This document shows positions 1 to 11,190 of a DNA stretch of 64,000 nt, piece by piece. The DNA is from Epiperipatus broadwayi (Eukaryota; Onychophora; Udeonychophora; Euonychophora; Peripatidae). The translations under genes and the position numbers were made by a program. Location: the NCBI GenBank assembly GCA_028023455.1, contig JAQFVV010006273.1:2730001-2794000 (forward strand), written 5' to 3'. Under the pieces are notes generated by a model. It was not told the DNA's origin. It saw only the letters and a list, made by a program, of their open reading frames with translations, and searched no databases. Each line of letters starts with the position of its first letter. Within the stretch, counting starts at the first letter, position 1.

Positions 1-16
1 TATTTTATAAAAAAAA

Positions 17-140
17 TCACAATTTTGGTTGTTATATCTAACTTGGAAATAAAAAAATGGCATATCGATAAATTAATTAATTCAATCATTATTTATTCCA
101 AGCTTTTATTTCAAGTTATGTACAACAACCAAAATTATGA
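17..140. repeat. Imperfect inverted repeat
   Basis: Arms of about 37 bases at 17-53 and 104-140 are inverted copies with a few mismatches (shared core AATTTTGGTTGTT). About 50 AT-rich bases separate them. It looks like a small foldback or MITE-type element; no target duplication was identified. Confidence 0.6.
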
Positions 141-151
141 TTGAAGTATAT

Positions 152-267
152 AAACACAGAATTACTTCTCTATAAAACTGCTTTAATATTTTAACCAGCA
201 GACTGAGGAAAACCAGTCTGCTGGTTGAAATATTAAAGCAGTTTTATAGAGAAGTAATTCTGTGTTT
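152..267. repeat. Near-perfect hairpin, 53-bp arms
   Basis: Arms 152-204 and 215-267 are inverted copies with a single mismatch, separated by 10 bases. The arms include ACCAGCAGACT near the loop. This is too long and too well matched to be chance, and it suggests a young foldback/MITE insertion or a local palindromic duplication. Confidence 0.85.
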
Positions 268-317
268 TATTGTGTTTTTATTTTTTCTTTAGTTAGTTCG
301 TATATATATATATATGA

Positions 318-458
318 TATACAAACCATTATACAATTACAAATATCCAAACGCCCTCTGTTTAAAGATCTATCATTTTAAGGTTTGCTATTATTGAGAT
401 ATAGATCTTTAAACAGAGGGCGTTACTGGATATTTGTAATTGTATAATGGTTTGTATA
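318..458. repeat. Hairpin with about 56-bp arms
   Basis: Arms at 318-373 and 401-458 are inverted copies (shared core AACAGAGGGCGTT) with a small indel and a spacer of about 27 bases. A TA microsatellite borders the left side, as for several other foldback elements in this window. Confidence 0.85.
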
Positions 459-1624
459 TTTTCTATAATTATTTCAGTTAGTGTTAACAGTAACTTTCTT
501 TTTATATATATATTGTATTTTAATTTATTACTGATAAAATAAAATAAAAAGCATTTCTTATAAAATATTTATAGGTATATATTATTTTTATTTGTTTGTT
601 TTTAAATATTTTGCAATGGTCTTTTTGTAACTACTTGTATTCAAGTTTATAAAGTAAGAATATCAAATATGTCACTATATTTCTAGCTTTTGATGTAAAA
701 TTATTTACATAATTTTTTTGTTTATAAAGGCCGTCTTTCTTTTAAATCAAATTTTAGTTAAACACTCAAGAGAAACTAAGATTTCATTCTTTATTTCTTT
801 TTGTCTATTTTAATTAAATGAAAACACTTTTTAGTGAATTAATCATAAAATTTAATGAAAGCATATTTTTTAAAAAAATACCACCATTTATTGTACATCA
901 CTAAAAATGTATAAAACCTGATATCAGTATGTTTTGAAATTTATTCTCACTAATAAACACGGTTTGTCTGGACAACCCTGAACTATTTCACTGTCATCTT
1001 ATATTGTTATTTCTATAGATCCCATATAGAAAATTTGAATAAAATCTACTTAATAGAAGTATGCAAAAATCTGTGACAAGATTGAGTGCAAAAACAAATA
1101 AACAATATCTAAGTTAAATAAAACACATTTAAAAATATAACATTCATAGAAAAATACTTTGAATCACAAAGAGTATAAATGTCAATATATAAACTGTTTA
1201 TTTTAATTTTTATTGCTCCATTTGTATTTGGATTGTAATTTTTTAATATACAGATCTAATTATTATATTCTTTATATAGCCTGTGATTTTTTTTTTTTTG
1301 CATAGTGAATTAAAGAACCAAAACCCAAATGACATTAAATCAGTTATATAGTAAAAGACCAGCTATATGAAAAAAAATTTATAATGTTTCTTGGTAGCAG
1401 ATTTATGCTTTCAGAACTAAAAGAATTGTCTATCTGAATATTTTTTCTTTTTTCTTACTATTCATGATTTCAAGTTAGTATCTAGGGATGATTTTATTAT
1501 TTATCTTGAAATTATGCTTATACTGTAATTGATGACCACTAAAATCATTCTACATTGTTGCTGACCAACAATTAATTTTAAAGATGAAAATAAAATAAAT
1601 GAAAGCATGATAAAACATAAATCA

Positions 1625-1643
1625 GATGAGGATGATGATGATG

Positions 1644-1710
<67 letters not shown>
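1625..1710. repeat. Compound microsatellite GAT-AAT-ATT
   Basis: Runs of GAT, then AAT, then ATT. The AAT and ATT blocks are complementary, so the tract can fold back on itself. The leucine- and isoleucine-rich open frame across it on the minus strand is an artefact of the repeat. Confidence 0.95.
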
Positions 1711-1970
1711 CTTCACAAATTATTAGAAAAGAAAAGGTAAAATTGGTTATAAATTTTGGTATAAGATGTACAATCACTTAATAACAAGTTTGCAATTAGC
1801 TAAGTTATTTAAGTTTACCAAATCTATACTTTCTAGTTTTAAGCCCAAATTTGTAAATATTATAAATTTATAATTTCTTTATGCAAATTAACTTATGTTT
1901 AAAAAAATCATATAAAGTATTTTTAAAAAGGTATATAAATATAAATCATTTCAAGACAGCGAGAGTTTGA

Positions 1971-2053
1971 ATAAACTAATAAAATATCAACAATCTGTTG
2001 TCAAGGCAAGCTAAATGAATGAAAAACAGATTGCTGATGTTATAATAGTTTAT
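1971..2053. repeat. Imperfect inverted repeat
   Basis: Sequence around 1971-1999 (containing CAACAATCTGTT) returns inverted at about 2023-2053 (AACAGATTGCTGATG) with scattered mismatches. It may be a worn foldback element. Confidence 0.5.
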
Positions 2054-2610
2054 ATTACTATTACATAAAAAAACATAGCGCTATATAAAATAATATATCT
2101 CATTATAATGGTTTATGTAAGTTTTAAATGATTTCAAATGATTTATATATGAAAATCAATTAGCTATTGGCAATTTATGAATTAATATCTATATATTAAA
2201 CTACAAGATCAGTGAAATTAACACTGTAATTACCAATGCATCTACCATATACATAAACAACAACTATAGCTAAAATAAAAATGATACAGGAAATTGCAAT
2301 TATGCTGAACACTACCTATTAGTGTTATTTATTTATATATTTTGTAGTAATAAAAATTAGAGTTAAAATTCTATTGTTTTATTTTATTATATATAACTGT
2401 GTCTGATTTTATATATATGCAAGCATATTTATTCTAACAATAAATATAAATGAAATATTGCAAATAAATAAAACAATTAAAATAATTTTCAGTTGTGATC
2501 TGATCCTTCATGTTAGCAGCGTGATGGTCACTATTTCTAACTAAATTTCTAGAAATATGCCATTTCCGTGGCTGCACCGAAGCCTTTAAGCATTCTTTTT
2601 ACAATAAATC

Positions 2611-2735
2611 CTAGAAAGATTGTCAACTCAGAGTTAAGTCTTCTTTCTATGCTAAAATGGAGAAAGAGTGTTAACTCGGAGTTAAGCCTTCTTTCTATGA
2701 TAAAACCTAGAAAGAGCGTTAACTCGGCTTAAGTG
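2611..2735. repeat. 48-bp tandem repeat, about 2.6 units
   Basis: AGAAAGA recurs at 2613, 2661 and 2709, each followed by GT(T/C)AACTC(A/G)G and then TTCTTTCTATG(C/A)TAAAA. The period is exactly 48 bases. A more diverged unit may precede it near 2565. Confidence 0.85.
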
Positions 2736-3329
2736 GCTAACAGTGTGGCTTTTTTTTATGCTAAAGGTGGAGGAAAATACTGTAGTTGTTTGTATCATGC
2801 ACTACATTGTAATGCTGTGTTATGTATTTTATGTAACAATATCATACAAGGGTGTGTTAAATTCATCGTGTCAAAATTATTTAAATTTTCATTGGGGCAT
2901 TTTTTAAAATATAAATTGATGTACTGTTACCTTTTAACAATTTTAACAGTGTCATGATGGTTACTCATAAAGCTGTAAGCCTCTTAAATTCTTGATTAGG
3001 GTGGGGTAGCTGAATTTTTTTGATGATCATGCTTTAAGTCACATTTTAGCGAGAAATTTTCTGAGACCAAGAATATGGCTAATTCAAACACAGAAAACTT
3101 GAAAAGATGGGAATTTCCAGACATGGAAGCTGGCACTGGAACATTTCTACAGCAGAAAAAATCCTGCTGAAAGAAAAGATATGATTGTTAAGCAAATATA
3201 TGCAGACTTGAGGTCCATAAACATCTTTTGACTTTCATTTGTAAGTCTCATTGTTGCCGATGGAAATGTTCACTTTGTAAAAAGCAGCTTGTTTGAGAGA
3301 TTCCAAATGGCCTTCATCAAATGTCAAAT

Positions 3330-4930
3330 AAAAGTAACTTAAATTTTTATTTAAATATACATCCCTTCTCCCAATAATTGTTGTCGGAAATCAAATGTAA
3401 AATAAAAGTAACATAAATTATTATTTAATCATACAGAAAAAAAAAACCCTCTCACTAATTGTTGTCAGCAATGAAATGAAAACCAATAAAAGTAAGACCG
3501 TAAATTATTATTTAAACATAACCCAAATTACTATTTGAACATACACCAAAAAAGACCTGCTCTTGTCAATAAAAATTAAAGAAACAACTATTATTGTCCC
3601 ATTGTCAAAAATATTATTTGGGAAACCAAAATAATTTATAAATGACAAAAAAAGACAGTAAAATTGGTTGTTAATCAAATGTAAACAATAAAAGTAACTT
3701 AAATTTTTATTTAAACATACACACAAAAAAAACCCTTCTCCCTGTAATTGCTGTCAGCAATCAAATATAAAATAAAAGTAACATAAATTATTATTTAATC
3801 GTACACAAAAACACCCCATCCACTAATTGTTGTCAGCAATCAAATGTAAACCAATAAAAGTAAGGTAAATTATTTTTTAAACACAACCCAAATTACTATT
3901 TGAACATACAACAAAAAAGACCATCTTATCAATAAAAATTAAAGAAACAACTATTATTGTCCCATTGTCAAAAATATTATTTGGGAAAACCAAAATAATT
4001 TATAAATGAAAGAAGGTCAAATCAGTTGTCAATCATCAAATGTAACTAATAAAAGTAACTTAAATTTTTATTTAAACATACACAAAAAACCCTTTCTCCC
4101 AATAATTGTTGTCGGCAATCAAATGTAAAATAAAAGTAACGTAAATTATTATTTAATCATAACCCAAAAACACTCCTCCCACTAATTATTGTCAATCAAA
4201 TGTACACCACTTAACATAAACTATTATTTAAACATACACCCCTTCTCCCAATAATTGTTGTTGACACTCATACACACCAAAAAAACACCCCTCCCAATAA
4301 TTATTGTCAATCAAGTGTAAACTAATAAAAGTAAGACCATAAATTATTATTTAAACATAACCCAAATTACTATTTGAACATACACCAAAAAGCACCCTCT
4401 TGTCAATAAAAATTAAGAACCAATTATTATTGTCCCATTGTCAAAAATATTATTTGTGGAACCAAAACCATAATTTATAAATGAAAGAAAGTCAAATTGG
4501 TTGTCAATCAAATGTAACCAATAAAAGTAACTTAAATTTTTATTTAAACATACACACACACAAAAAAACACTTCTCCCAATAATTGTTGTCTGCAATCAA
4601 ATGTAAAAATAAAAGTAAGGTAAATTATTATTTAATCATACACAAAAACACCCCTCCCACTAATTGTTGTCAATCAAATGTAAAGCAATAAAAGTAACAT
4701 AAATTATTATTTAAAGATACATAAAAAAAAACCCGTTCTCTCTTGAATTTTGTCAATCAAATTTTAAAAAACAGTAATACTATTTAAAAAACACAAATTA
4801 CTATTTGAACATACACCAAAAAAGACCCTCTTGTCAATAAAAATTAAAAAAAAAAACTATTATTCCATTGTCAAAAATATTATTTGGGAAAAATAATTTA
4901 GAAACGAAAGAAAGTAAAATTTGTAAACAA
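3330..4930. repeat. Higher-order minisatellite array
   Basis: The tract is built from 85-100-base blocks sharing TTGTCAATCAAATGTAAA, AATAAAAGTAA and TAAATTATTATTTAAACATA, grouped into longer units marked by CCCAAATTACTATTTGAACA, which recurs near 3522, 3886, 4361 and 4791 (spacing about 365, 475 and 430). It fills the right two thirds of the inverted-repeat element at 2486-5046. No coding potential is visible. Confidence 0.85.
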
Positions 4931-5046
4931 AAAAAAAAATCAATATTAATAGAGAATCGCTAGCCCGGGAACATTATCTTAATGTGTTTTTGGTTAGAAA
5001 TAGCACAATCCCATGGCTGATATGAAGGATCAGATGACAACCTAAT

Positions 5047-6859
5047 TTCCTAGTAACAATAAAAATTAGTACAATTAACATGGATTCAAAGTACATCATA
5101 AACTTTGAATGTCTTATTTTAAAAAAATAATTTAAAATTCAGAACCGGAAAAAATTAATGAAGAAACACAGTACCACTAATCTCTGTGTAGTTACTGTGC
5201 AATTTTATCACAATTTTGTATATTTATTAAAAACTGTAGCCATAGTGAATGAAATGATGTTGACATTCTATTATGCAAATGGACACATTAATTGAAAATA
5301 ATCAAAACACAAAACATATTTTAGTTACTCTAATGTTCATTTCAAAATTCATTTTTAATAGATTCTAATAATTAATTTTTATGATTACTTTTAGATTGAA
5401 ACTTTAACTGTAGAAAAATAAATAAATTAAACTTTTATTTATTTTACTGCAGAAAAATAAATGAATTTCTAGACATGACACTCTCAATTCTCTATTGTAA
5501 TTAAGAACAATTGAAAAAAGTAAAATAAATAAATATTGTATATATTGTAATTTAAATATTTGAGTATGCAATATTGTAAATTGTATTTATAATTTTTATA
5601 TATTTATTTAGTTTATATATGTATATAAATTAATAATTTTTAACAGATGTAATTGTTTAAAGATTTAAATAAAAACTTACTATCAGATATTAATAAACAG
5701 TAATCAATGAAAATAGTAAACTGTAAAGTCCCCCAACATTCAAAAATTATTATTTTTAATGTAAACCCATGCAATGAAATGTTGAATTTATCGCTTCTGC
5801 CTTGATAAGGACTCGTAGGAGTTGAAAGCACTTGGCAATAGTTATTTTATTTATTAAAGATTCTCTGTTTTAGCAATTGACGAATTGTTATATTGTAATT
5901 TATAAATAAAATACCATAATTTTTTATTGCAAATGTAAATTTATGTCATATCAATAAAGGCTAAAATGTATTTTCATTATATTGTCAATTTCTATGTATA
6001 TAATGTATAAGTATATGTATAATTTGGATAAAAGTATTTGCACTCTCACAAAATGAACAATGCTTTTTCACTTTTTTATAAATATTAATTTATTGTCATT
6101 TATTAAGACTGAATATTAAAATAATTACATGATTTATTGCTCAAGAATTCATAAGTTTGAAAAATCAAAATGACAGAGTTGAAGTGGCAATCCATAGACC
6201 TACACCAAACTACACAAATTACTAATTGTTGTCAATTTCAAAACTTTACGATATTGACTAATTTTTGAACAATTAAAATAACATTAAAATATGATTTTTT
6301 TTTATTTAATAAATAATATTGAGAAAACTAATTATGCTATAATTATAACACCATTATTATTTAATTCACTGAGTAGATATTTTTTTATAAACAGTTCTCA
6401 ATTTTTAGTTTAGTTATTATATGACTGTATTAATAAATCCAAAATCAATTATTTATAAAAATAATATATATTAGCAAAAAAATCGATCTTTTTTATTACT
6501 CTACTTATGAACATAAGTAATAAAAAAAATGAAACTAGGGTATTTAAATATCTCATTTTACAGCAGATTTCCCCAGTAATCCATTAATGAAAAACAATGA
6601 AAAAGATAATGGGAATCAACAGATAGCCTGTTTTTTCACAAAATAGAATTATTTGGACTTTCTTTTGGGCTAGCTGTTTAAAAGAAAAACCTAAGCATAA
6701 TTAGAACATAAAAAAAATAGTTTGAAACCATTTCAGGAATATTTGGTTAATACATAATCATTATCTTTTATTTTGTTACACTCACACATACACACACGTT
6801 TAAATCTACTTATCTCTATATAAATATACACATGTATATATGTAAAATAAAATACTTAC
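5047..6859. other. Intronic AT-rich sequence
   Basis: No gene was recognised. The only item of note is a hairpin near 5796-5835 followed by GAAAG, which resembles a badly eroded hammerhead core (see findings). The intron donor for the exon at 6860 lies at 6854-6859. Confidence 0.5.
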
Positions 6860-7142
6860 GTTGTAATAAATTGCTCTTCCTTTTTATAAGCACGAACTGA
6901 TGCAAGTCCTTGCATAGTAATAGTCAGGTGGCTTATTAAAGGAGATCTAGTGACATTATCACATCTTTTTAATTCGTTCATGCTAGATCTAAAAAGTTTC
7001 TCTATCACATAAACTGCTATCATCAAAACCACCAGAATAATGGCCAAGTAATATAATACATAAATTATTTGTATTACTGAACCGATGCAGATTAATAAAA
7101 CTGTGATAAAAAATTCACTAAAAAAGGGTAGACCAGAATCGA
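6860..7142 (-). CDS. ABCC5-like exon: further helices and second coupling region of membrane domain 2
   Basis: A 283-base exon with acceptor TTCTTTATAG and donor GTAAGT. It starts with the last two bases of a valine codon and ends in phase 2. The peptide reads DSGLPFFSEFFITVLLICIG, two hydrophobic segments of about 20 residues each, then RSSMNELKRCDNVTRSPLIS and HLTITMQGLASVRAYKKEEQ. The ELKRxDN-TRSP-SH----QGL--(V/I)-AY pattern is a hallmark of ABCC membrane domain 2, the loop that docks on the nucleotide-binding domains; ABCC5 has ELKRLDNITQSP and QGLATIHAY. The next exon would lie left of 6860; none was recognised in the first 6.8 kb. Confidence 0.95.
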
Positions 7143-7724
7143 CTATAAAGAATTAAAAAAGTTTATATACATAAATTTATAAAGGTATGATCATCTACAT
7201 ATAATATATATGCAAAAAATACACATACATTTATACTAATAATTTTAATTGCACCTGAAGAACTTTTACTGCTGATCAAATGTGTAACATATACGAATGT
7301 AAATATTTCAGGAAACAATTTCATCCGAATATGTTTTACTAAGATAAATTGCAAGTAGATTCTAAAGAACCATTTTCAAATCAACTTGCAAATACATTTC
7401 CCATTTTATACATCAATGTCCGTTCATTTTGTCTGAATTCCCATGAGGTACTTAAATTTTTTTACTTATCTTATTATACACTGATTTATATATACATATA
7501 TAATACCATGTGCACCACAATTGAGCCTTTTACAATGCCAAATATAATATTAAAAAATTTTTTTTTTTTTTTTTATTTTTTTTTTAATTTTAACATCAAA
7601 AAAATATAAAATTTATTTTATTATTATACTTATGTTAATAAGTGAAATTATTATGAAAAAATAAAAAAAATAAATTTATTTTTTTTTTTTTTATATAATA
7701 AATTTTTTTTTATAAAAGTGTGTG

Positions 7725-7727
<3 letters not shown>

Positions 7728-7794
<67 letters not shown>
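7728..7794. repeat. (AT)n microsatellite, about 33 units
   Basis: Uninterrupted alternating AT. It abuts the foldback element at 7795-8166, whose other side is also TA-rich, consistent with insertion into a TA tract. Confidence 0.95.
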
Positions 7795-7796
<2 letters not shown>

Positions 7797-8166
7797 ATCA
7801 AATGTTCCAGGATAAATACTAAAAAATTCCATATGCCTATATAAAATACAAATAAAATCTTTGCTATAAGCAGCTTACAACATTTTCCACCATCTTGAGT
7901 ATATCAAGATGGTGGAAAATGTTGTAAGCTGGCTATAGCAAAGATTTTATTTATACTCATGGTAGTGAAAAATGCTGTAAGATGGATGTAGCAAAGATTT
8001 TATTTGTGCTCAAAATGGCGGAAAATGCTGTAAACTGGATGTTGCAAAAATTTTATTTGTACTCAAGATGGCAGACAATGATGCAAGCAGGCTATTGCAA
8101 AGATTTTATTTGTATTTTACAGAGGCATATGGAATTTTTTAGTATTTATTCTAGAATATTTTGATT
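7795..8166. mobile_element. Foldback element with 65-bp terminal inverted repeats and 62-bp internal repeats
   Basis: The ends are inverted copies: AATACTAAAAAATTCCATAT near 7815 and its complement near 8130-8150, extending over about 65 bases. Inside, a block with GGTGGAAAATGTTGTAAGCT and GCAAAGATTTTATTT first forms a hairpin (7850-7960) and is then repeated about four times at roughly 62-bp spacing to 8115. No protein is encoded; the 60-codon open frame here simply follows the repeats. It is flanked by TA repeats. It is best read as a MITE or foldback element whose subterminal repeat has expanded. Confidence 0.7.
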
Positions 8167-10039
8167 ATATATATATATTGTAATGGTCAAACTAAGTATA
8201 TTTAATGGTTTAAACTTATTTTTATTTATATAATTTATATGGGTACCATGACTTTAACTATCAGAAAATAAAACAACCCATGTACATTTTTAAACAATAT
8301 TTTATTTCACCTAATAACAATAATTACCACATATAATTTCTATTTGTAATACCTGGGTAGATCACAAAGAAGACAAGTTGCTCCCAATGAATGAATGTAT
8401 ACCAGACAATATTACATTTAAAAAAGTTTAAAAATCATATAACAATAGTCTTCGGTGATCTTTTTAGAAACAATAGTCTTATTACAAAATCTAATTACTA
8501 ATTGATATACAAGTTATTTTTTAACAAATCTTTTTTTAATCTTTATATTATTAATTATTCCACATCCATACAGGAAAACTACAGATAAATGTCCACGATT
8601 TCATTTGCAAATCTAATTATAATCTTCTATTACATTAAAGTATAAATATAATTATAGATAATAGAATACATTTGCTACACAGTAAACCCCAATTTCAATA
8701 AATTTAAACATACCTCTATGTATAAATCCATAAATATGAAACATTTCTTTGAGTCATAAGTTTTCTAATTCCAACACATACATATATTCTGAATAGGATA
8801 CACATTAATGCTATCTTTATATACAAATAAGTATAAGGAATGGCCTTTTTGGTCCTAATCCTAATTCAATAAAACTACAGTTTATACAGTGATGGCTCAT
8901 TCTGAGACCAATCTGTAATTTATTAAACCGCTATAGAAATGTATTCTCCCATACAGATGCTAAACTATTTGACCATAAACAAACAACTGCATATAATTAT
9001 TATAAATTCATCTACACAAAATCTAATTCTCAATAATCAAATGTAGAATTAACAATAAGCAAATGAACCTGATGGATAATTATAGTTACAAACATTAACT
9101 ATAATTATATACTTGGATAATTTATGTGCGAATATTGCATTTCATTATCATTATTTCGTTTCTTTTAAACTGAAAATGTACACAAAAGTAAAATATGCTT
9201 AACATGTATTAGAGAAGATCTTATAAAATGTTAACATAACATTATAATAACAGAGAGAAAAAATATTTTTCCATAATTATTTAACACTTGGACGATCTAT
9301 GTACAAGTATTATTTATTTAGTCTCTTTTATACCGATAATTTATACAAAATAATGTATGTTTAACAAATATTAAAAATAATTTCTTATAAATGATTATTT
9401 TTATTATTTTTAAAACTGATAATTTCTATAATATAATATCCGTATTAATAGCCATTAAATACAAACTCAAAACAGTTAAAATAAAGTTCAACCAGTCATT
9501 TTAATTAAATATAAAACTTACAAAGCAAATAATATAATTTATTTTTCTTGCTGACAAATATTAAACATTTCATTTGTGCCGATAATATGCTTTAACAATT
9601 TTCTGCTCTTCAGTTTGAAATAAGCATTATTTGTTCATTCTTATAAATGGAGTACTCAAAGTATTATGTCAAGTGTCGATGTACAAGTTATATTACCAGC
9701 TAATCGTGTTTCTTTTTTTTTGCTCATTATATATAGTAAAGGCCTGATGGGTCTAGAATGAACAAAGAATTCATTCTCATTACTATGAAATAGAAAATTT
9801 GATTATATATAAATTTTTACTTCATTTTTTTAAAAAAAAATGCAAATTGCTTGATTTGTATGCATTTTAATGTTTTTTATAGACTTGGAAACAAAAAAAA
9901 ACAGCATCAATGTAAAATTGTTGAACTGTAGGTTGATATTGAATATTATCTGGGGGCTTTTTCATTCATGGTAATTTCCGATAGGACTTATCATGTATAG
10001 GAAGAAAATTGTGTTTCTTTTCTTTTCAGTTCTAAATAA
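8167..10039. other. Intronic sequence, no gene seen
   Basis: AT-rich sequence in the 11.7-kb intron. Neither coding pattern nor RNA gene nor clear repeat was recognised. Confidence 0.4.
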
Positions 10040-11190
10040 AACTGATGATGAGTGGTATTCTTCTTTTGCTTAAGTCTGTCTAAATACAGCATGTCCATAT
10101 GCAATGTAAATGTATTAAAAGGTTTCCTTTACATAGATTTGATATTTAATTTATACTATTGGATTGATTTATCCAATATGTTTATCAGCTTGGATTGCAA
10201 GTCTTCATTCAACTTTTGCATTAATATTGACCTCATTTTGTTTGAGGATACACTAACTTTTGCTCTGTTGTCTTCTGACTTTGTAATATCTTTTCATCAT
10301 ATTCGTTTGATTTATTTGGCTTTAGTTGTGAACCTTTAGGCATATCTTTATATATTTGAACTTTAGTTTTAACAGGTCTTGCTTATTTTTCACTTCGTTC
10401 ACTAGATTTAATTTACTATTATTCACTTGTTTTAATTTAATATGTTCATCTTTGCTTTTTTTTCTTTTATTTGAATCCACTCTAATTCAATATTTACTTT
10501 TTTACATAGTTGTAATTTATTATCTTCATTTTGCTTCAATGCATCAAGTTTATTATTGACCCTTTAGTGTTTTATTTGAGCATGTTCTTGTTGAATTTCT
10601 TCTGTTATATAAGGATATTTTCCCCCCAAAATTCATTTTATTTATTCCATGTGTCTATCCACCTGACATAGATTTTCTACAAGACTTTGTTTACACTTTT
10701 TTAAGAGTTGGTCAAAATGGTTTATTATCATTAATTCCATTCTTGACTCTGTCTGTTTATGATTATGTTTCAAACTTGCTCCCATCTGTTTTTGATTATC
10801 TCTATAGTTTAACTTATTTGCTCCATCTGTTTTTGTATTTCTAATTTTTTCTATTTTTGATTATGTTCTATTTATTTTTCATTATCTTCCATGATTTGAT
10901 CTATTGTTTTTTCTTAAAGCTGTACTTGATTATTTTTTATCTCATTCATTATTTGTTTTGTATTATCTACTTTTTGGTCTAATTTAAATGATTTGTAAAA
11001 ATCATCTATTTGTTTTAACATCTCTAAATGCCCCTGCTTTTGATTATCTTCTATTTTCAATGTAAATTATTTGATAAACATTTACATCATATCTAGTTGT
11101 GATGATGTTGCAGTACTATCTGGAATTTTTATTTCTTTATTAATGTTTTTCGCTCTATTTGTTTGCATGTTTCACTATCTGGATGAACAT
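10040..11190 (-). pseudogene. Decayed coiled-coil reading frame, retrotransposon Gag-like
   Basis: Reading the minus strand from about 11180 leftward gives stretches of Lys/Glu/Gln-rich peptide broken by stops and frame changes, for example MLKQIDDFYKSFKLDQKVDN near 11010, IMNEIKNNQVQL near 10940, NNKLDALKQNEDNKLQLCKK near 10540 and EWIQIKEKK near 10470. The heptad-like spacing suggests a coiled coil. This resembles the N-terminal coiled-coil part of LTR-retrotransposon Gag proteins, and a similar relic lies at 28.8-30.0 kb on the other strand. No zinc knuckle, protease or reverse transcriptase was found beside it. The Gag assignment is inference from composition. Confidence 0.4.

Larger units (their letters stand above)
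459..2485. other. Intronic AT-rich sequence, no gene seen
   Basis: No coding signal or RNA gene was recognised. The stretch holds an AAT/ATT microsatellite (1625-1710) and one imperfect inverted repeat (1971-2053), listed separately. It is probably intron downstream of the exon at 6860-7142. Confidence 0.5.
2486..5046. mobile_element. 2.56-kb element with about 50-bp terminal inverted repeats and internal tandem repeats
   Basis: The sequence at 2490-2543 (GTTGTGATCTGATCCTTCAT then ...CTATTTCTAAC) comes back inverted at about 4992-5044, roughly 80 percent identical over about 52 bases. The interior is almost wholly repetitive: a 48-bp tandem repeat near the left end and a larger 85-100-bp based array across 3.3-4.9 kb. 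No transposase was found. AATTT flanks both ends and could be a target duplication, but in such AT-rich DNA that is weak. The class (non-autonomous DNA transposon or similar) is inferred from structure only. Confidence 0.6.

Noticed and set aside
1501-1716. Minus-strand open frame rich in Ile, Leu and Ser
   Set aside because: It is the GAT/AAT/ATT microsatellite, with no protein signal outside the repeat.
2733-2957. 74-codon open frame
   Set aside because: It lies within the tandem-repeat element and has no recognisable domain; Cys/Leu/Tyr-rich text is typical of chance in AT-rich DNA.
3330-4930. CRISPR-like array of spaced repeats
   Set aside because: The spacers are themselves repeats, unit length varies from 85 to 100 bp, and the genome is clearly animal; this is a minisatellite.
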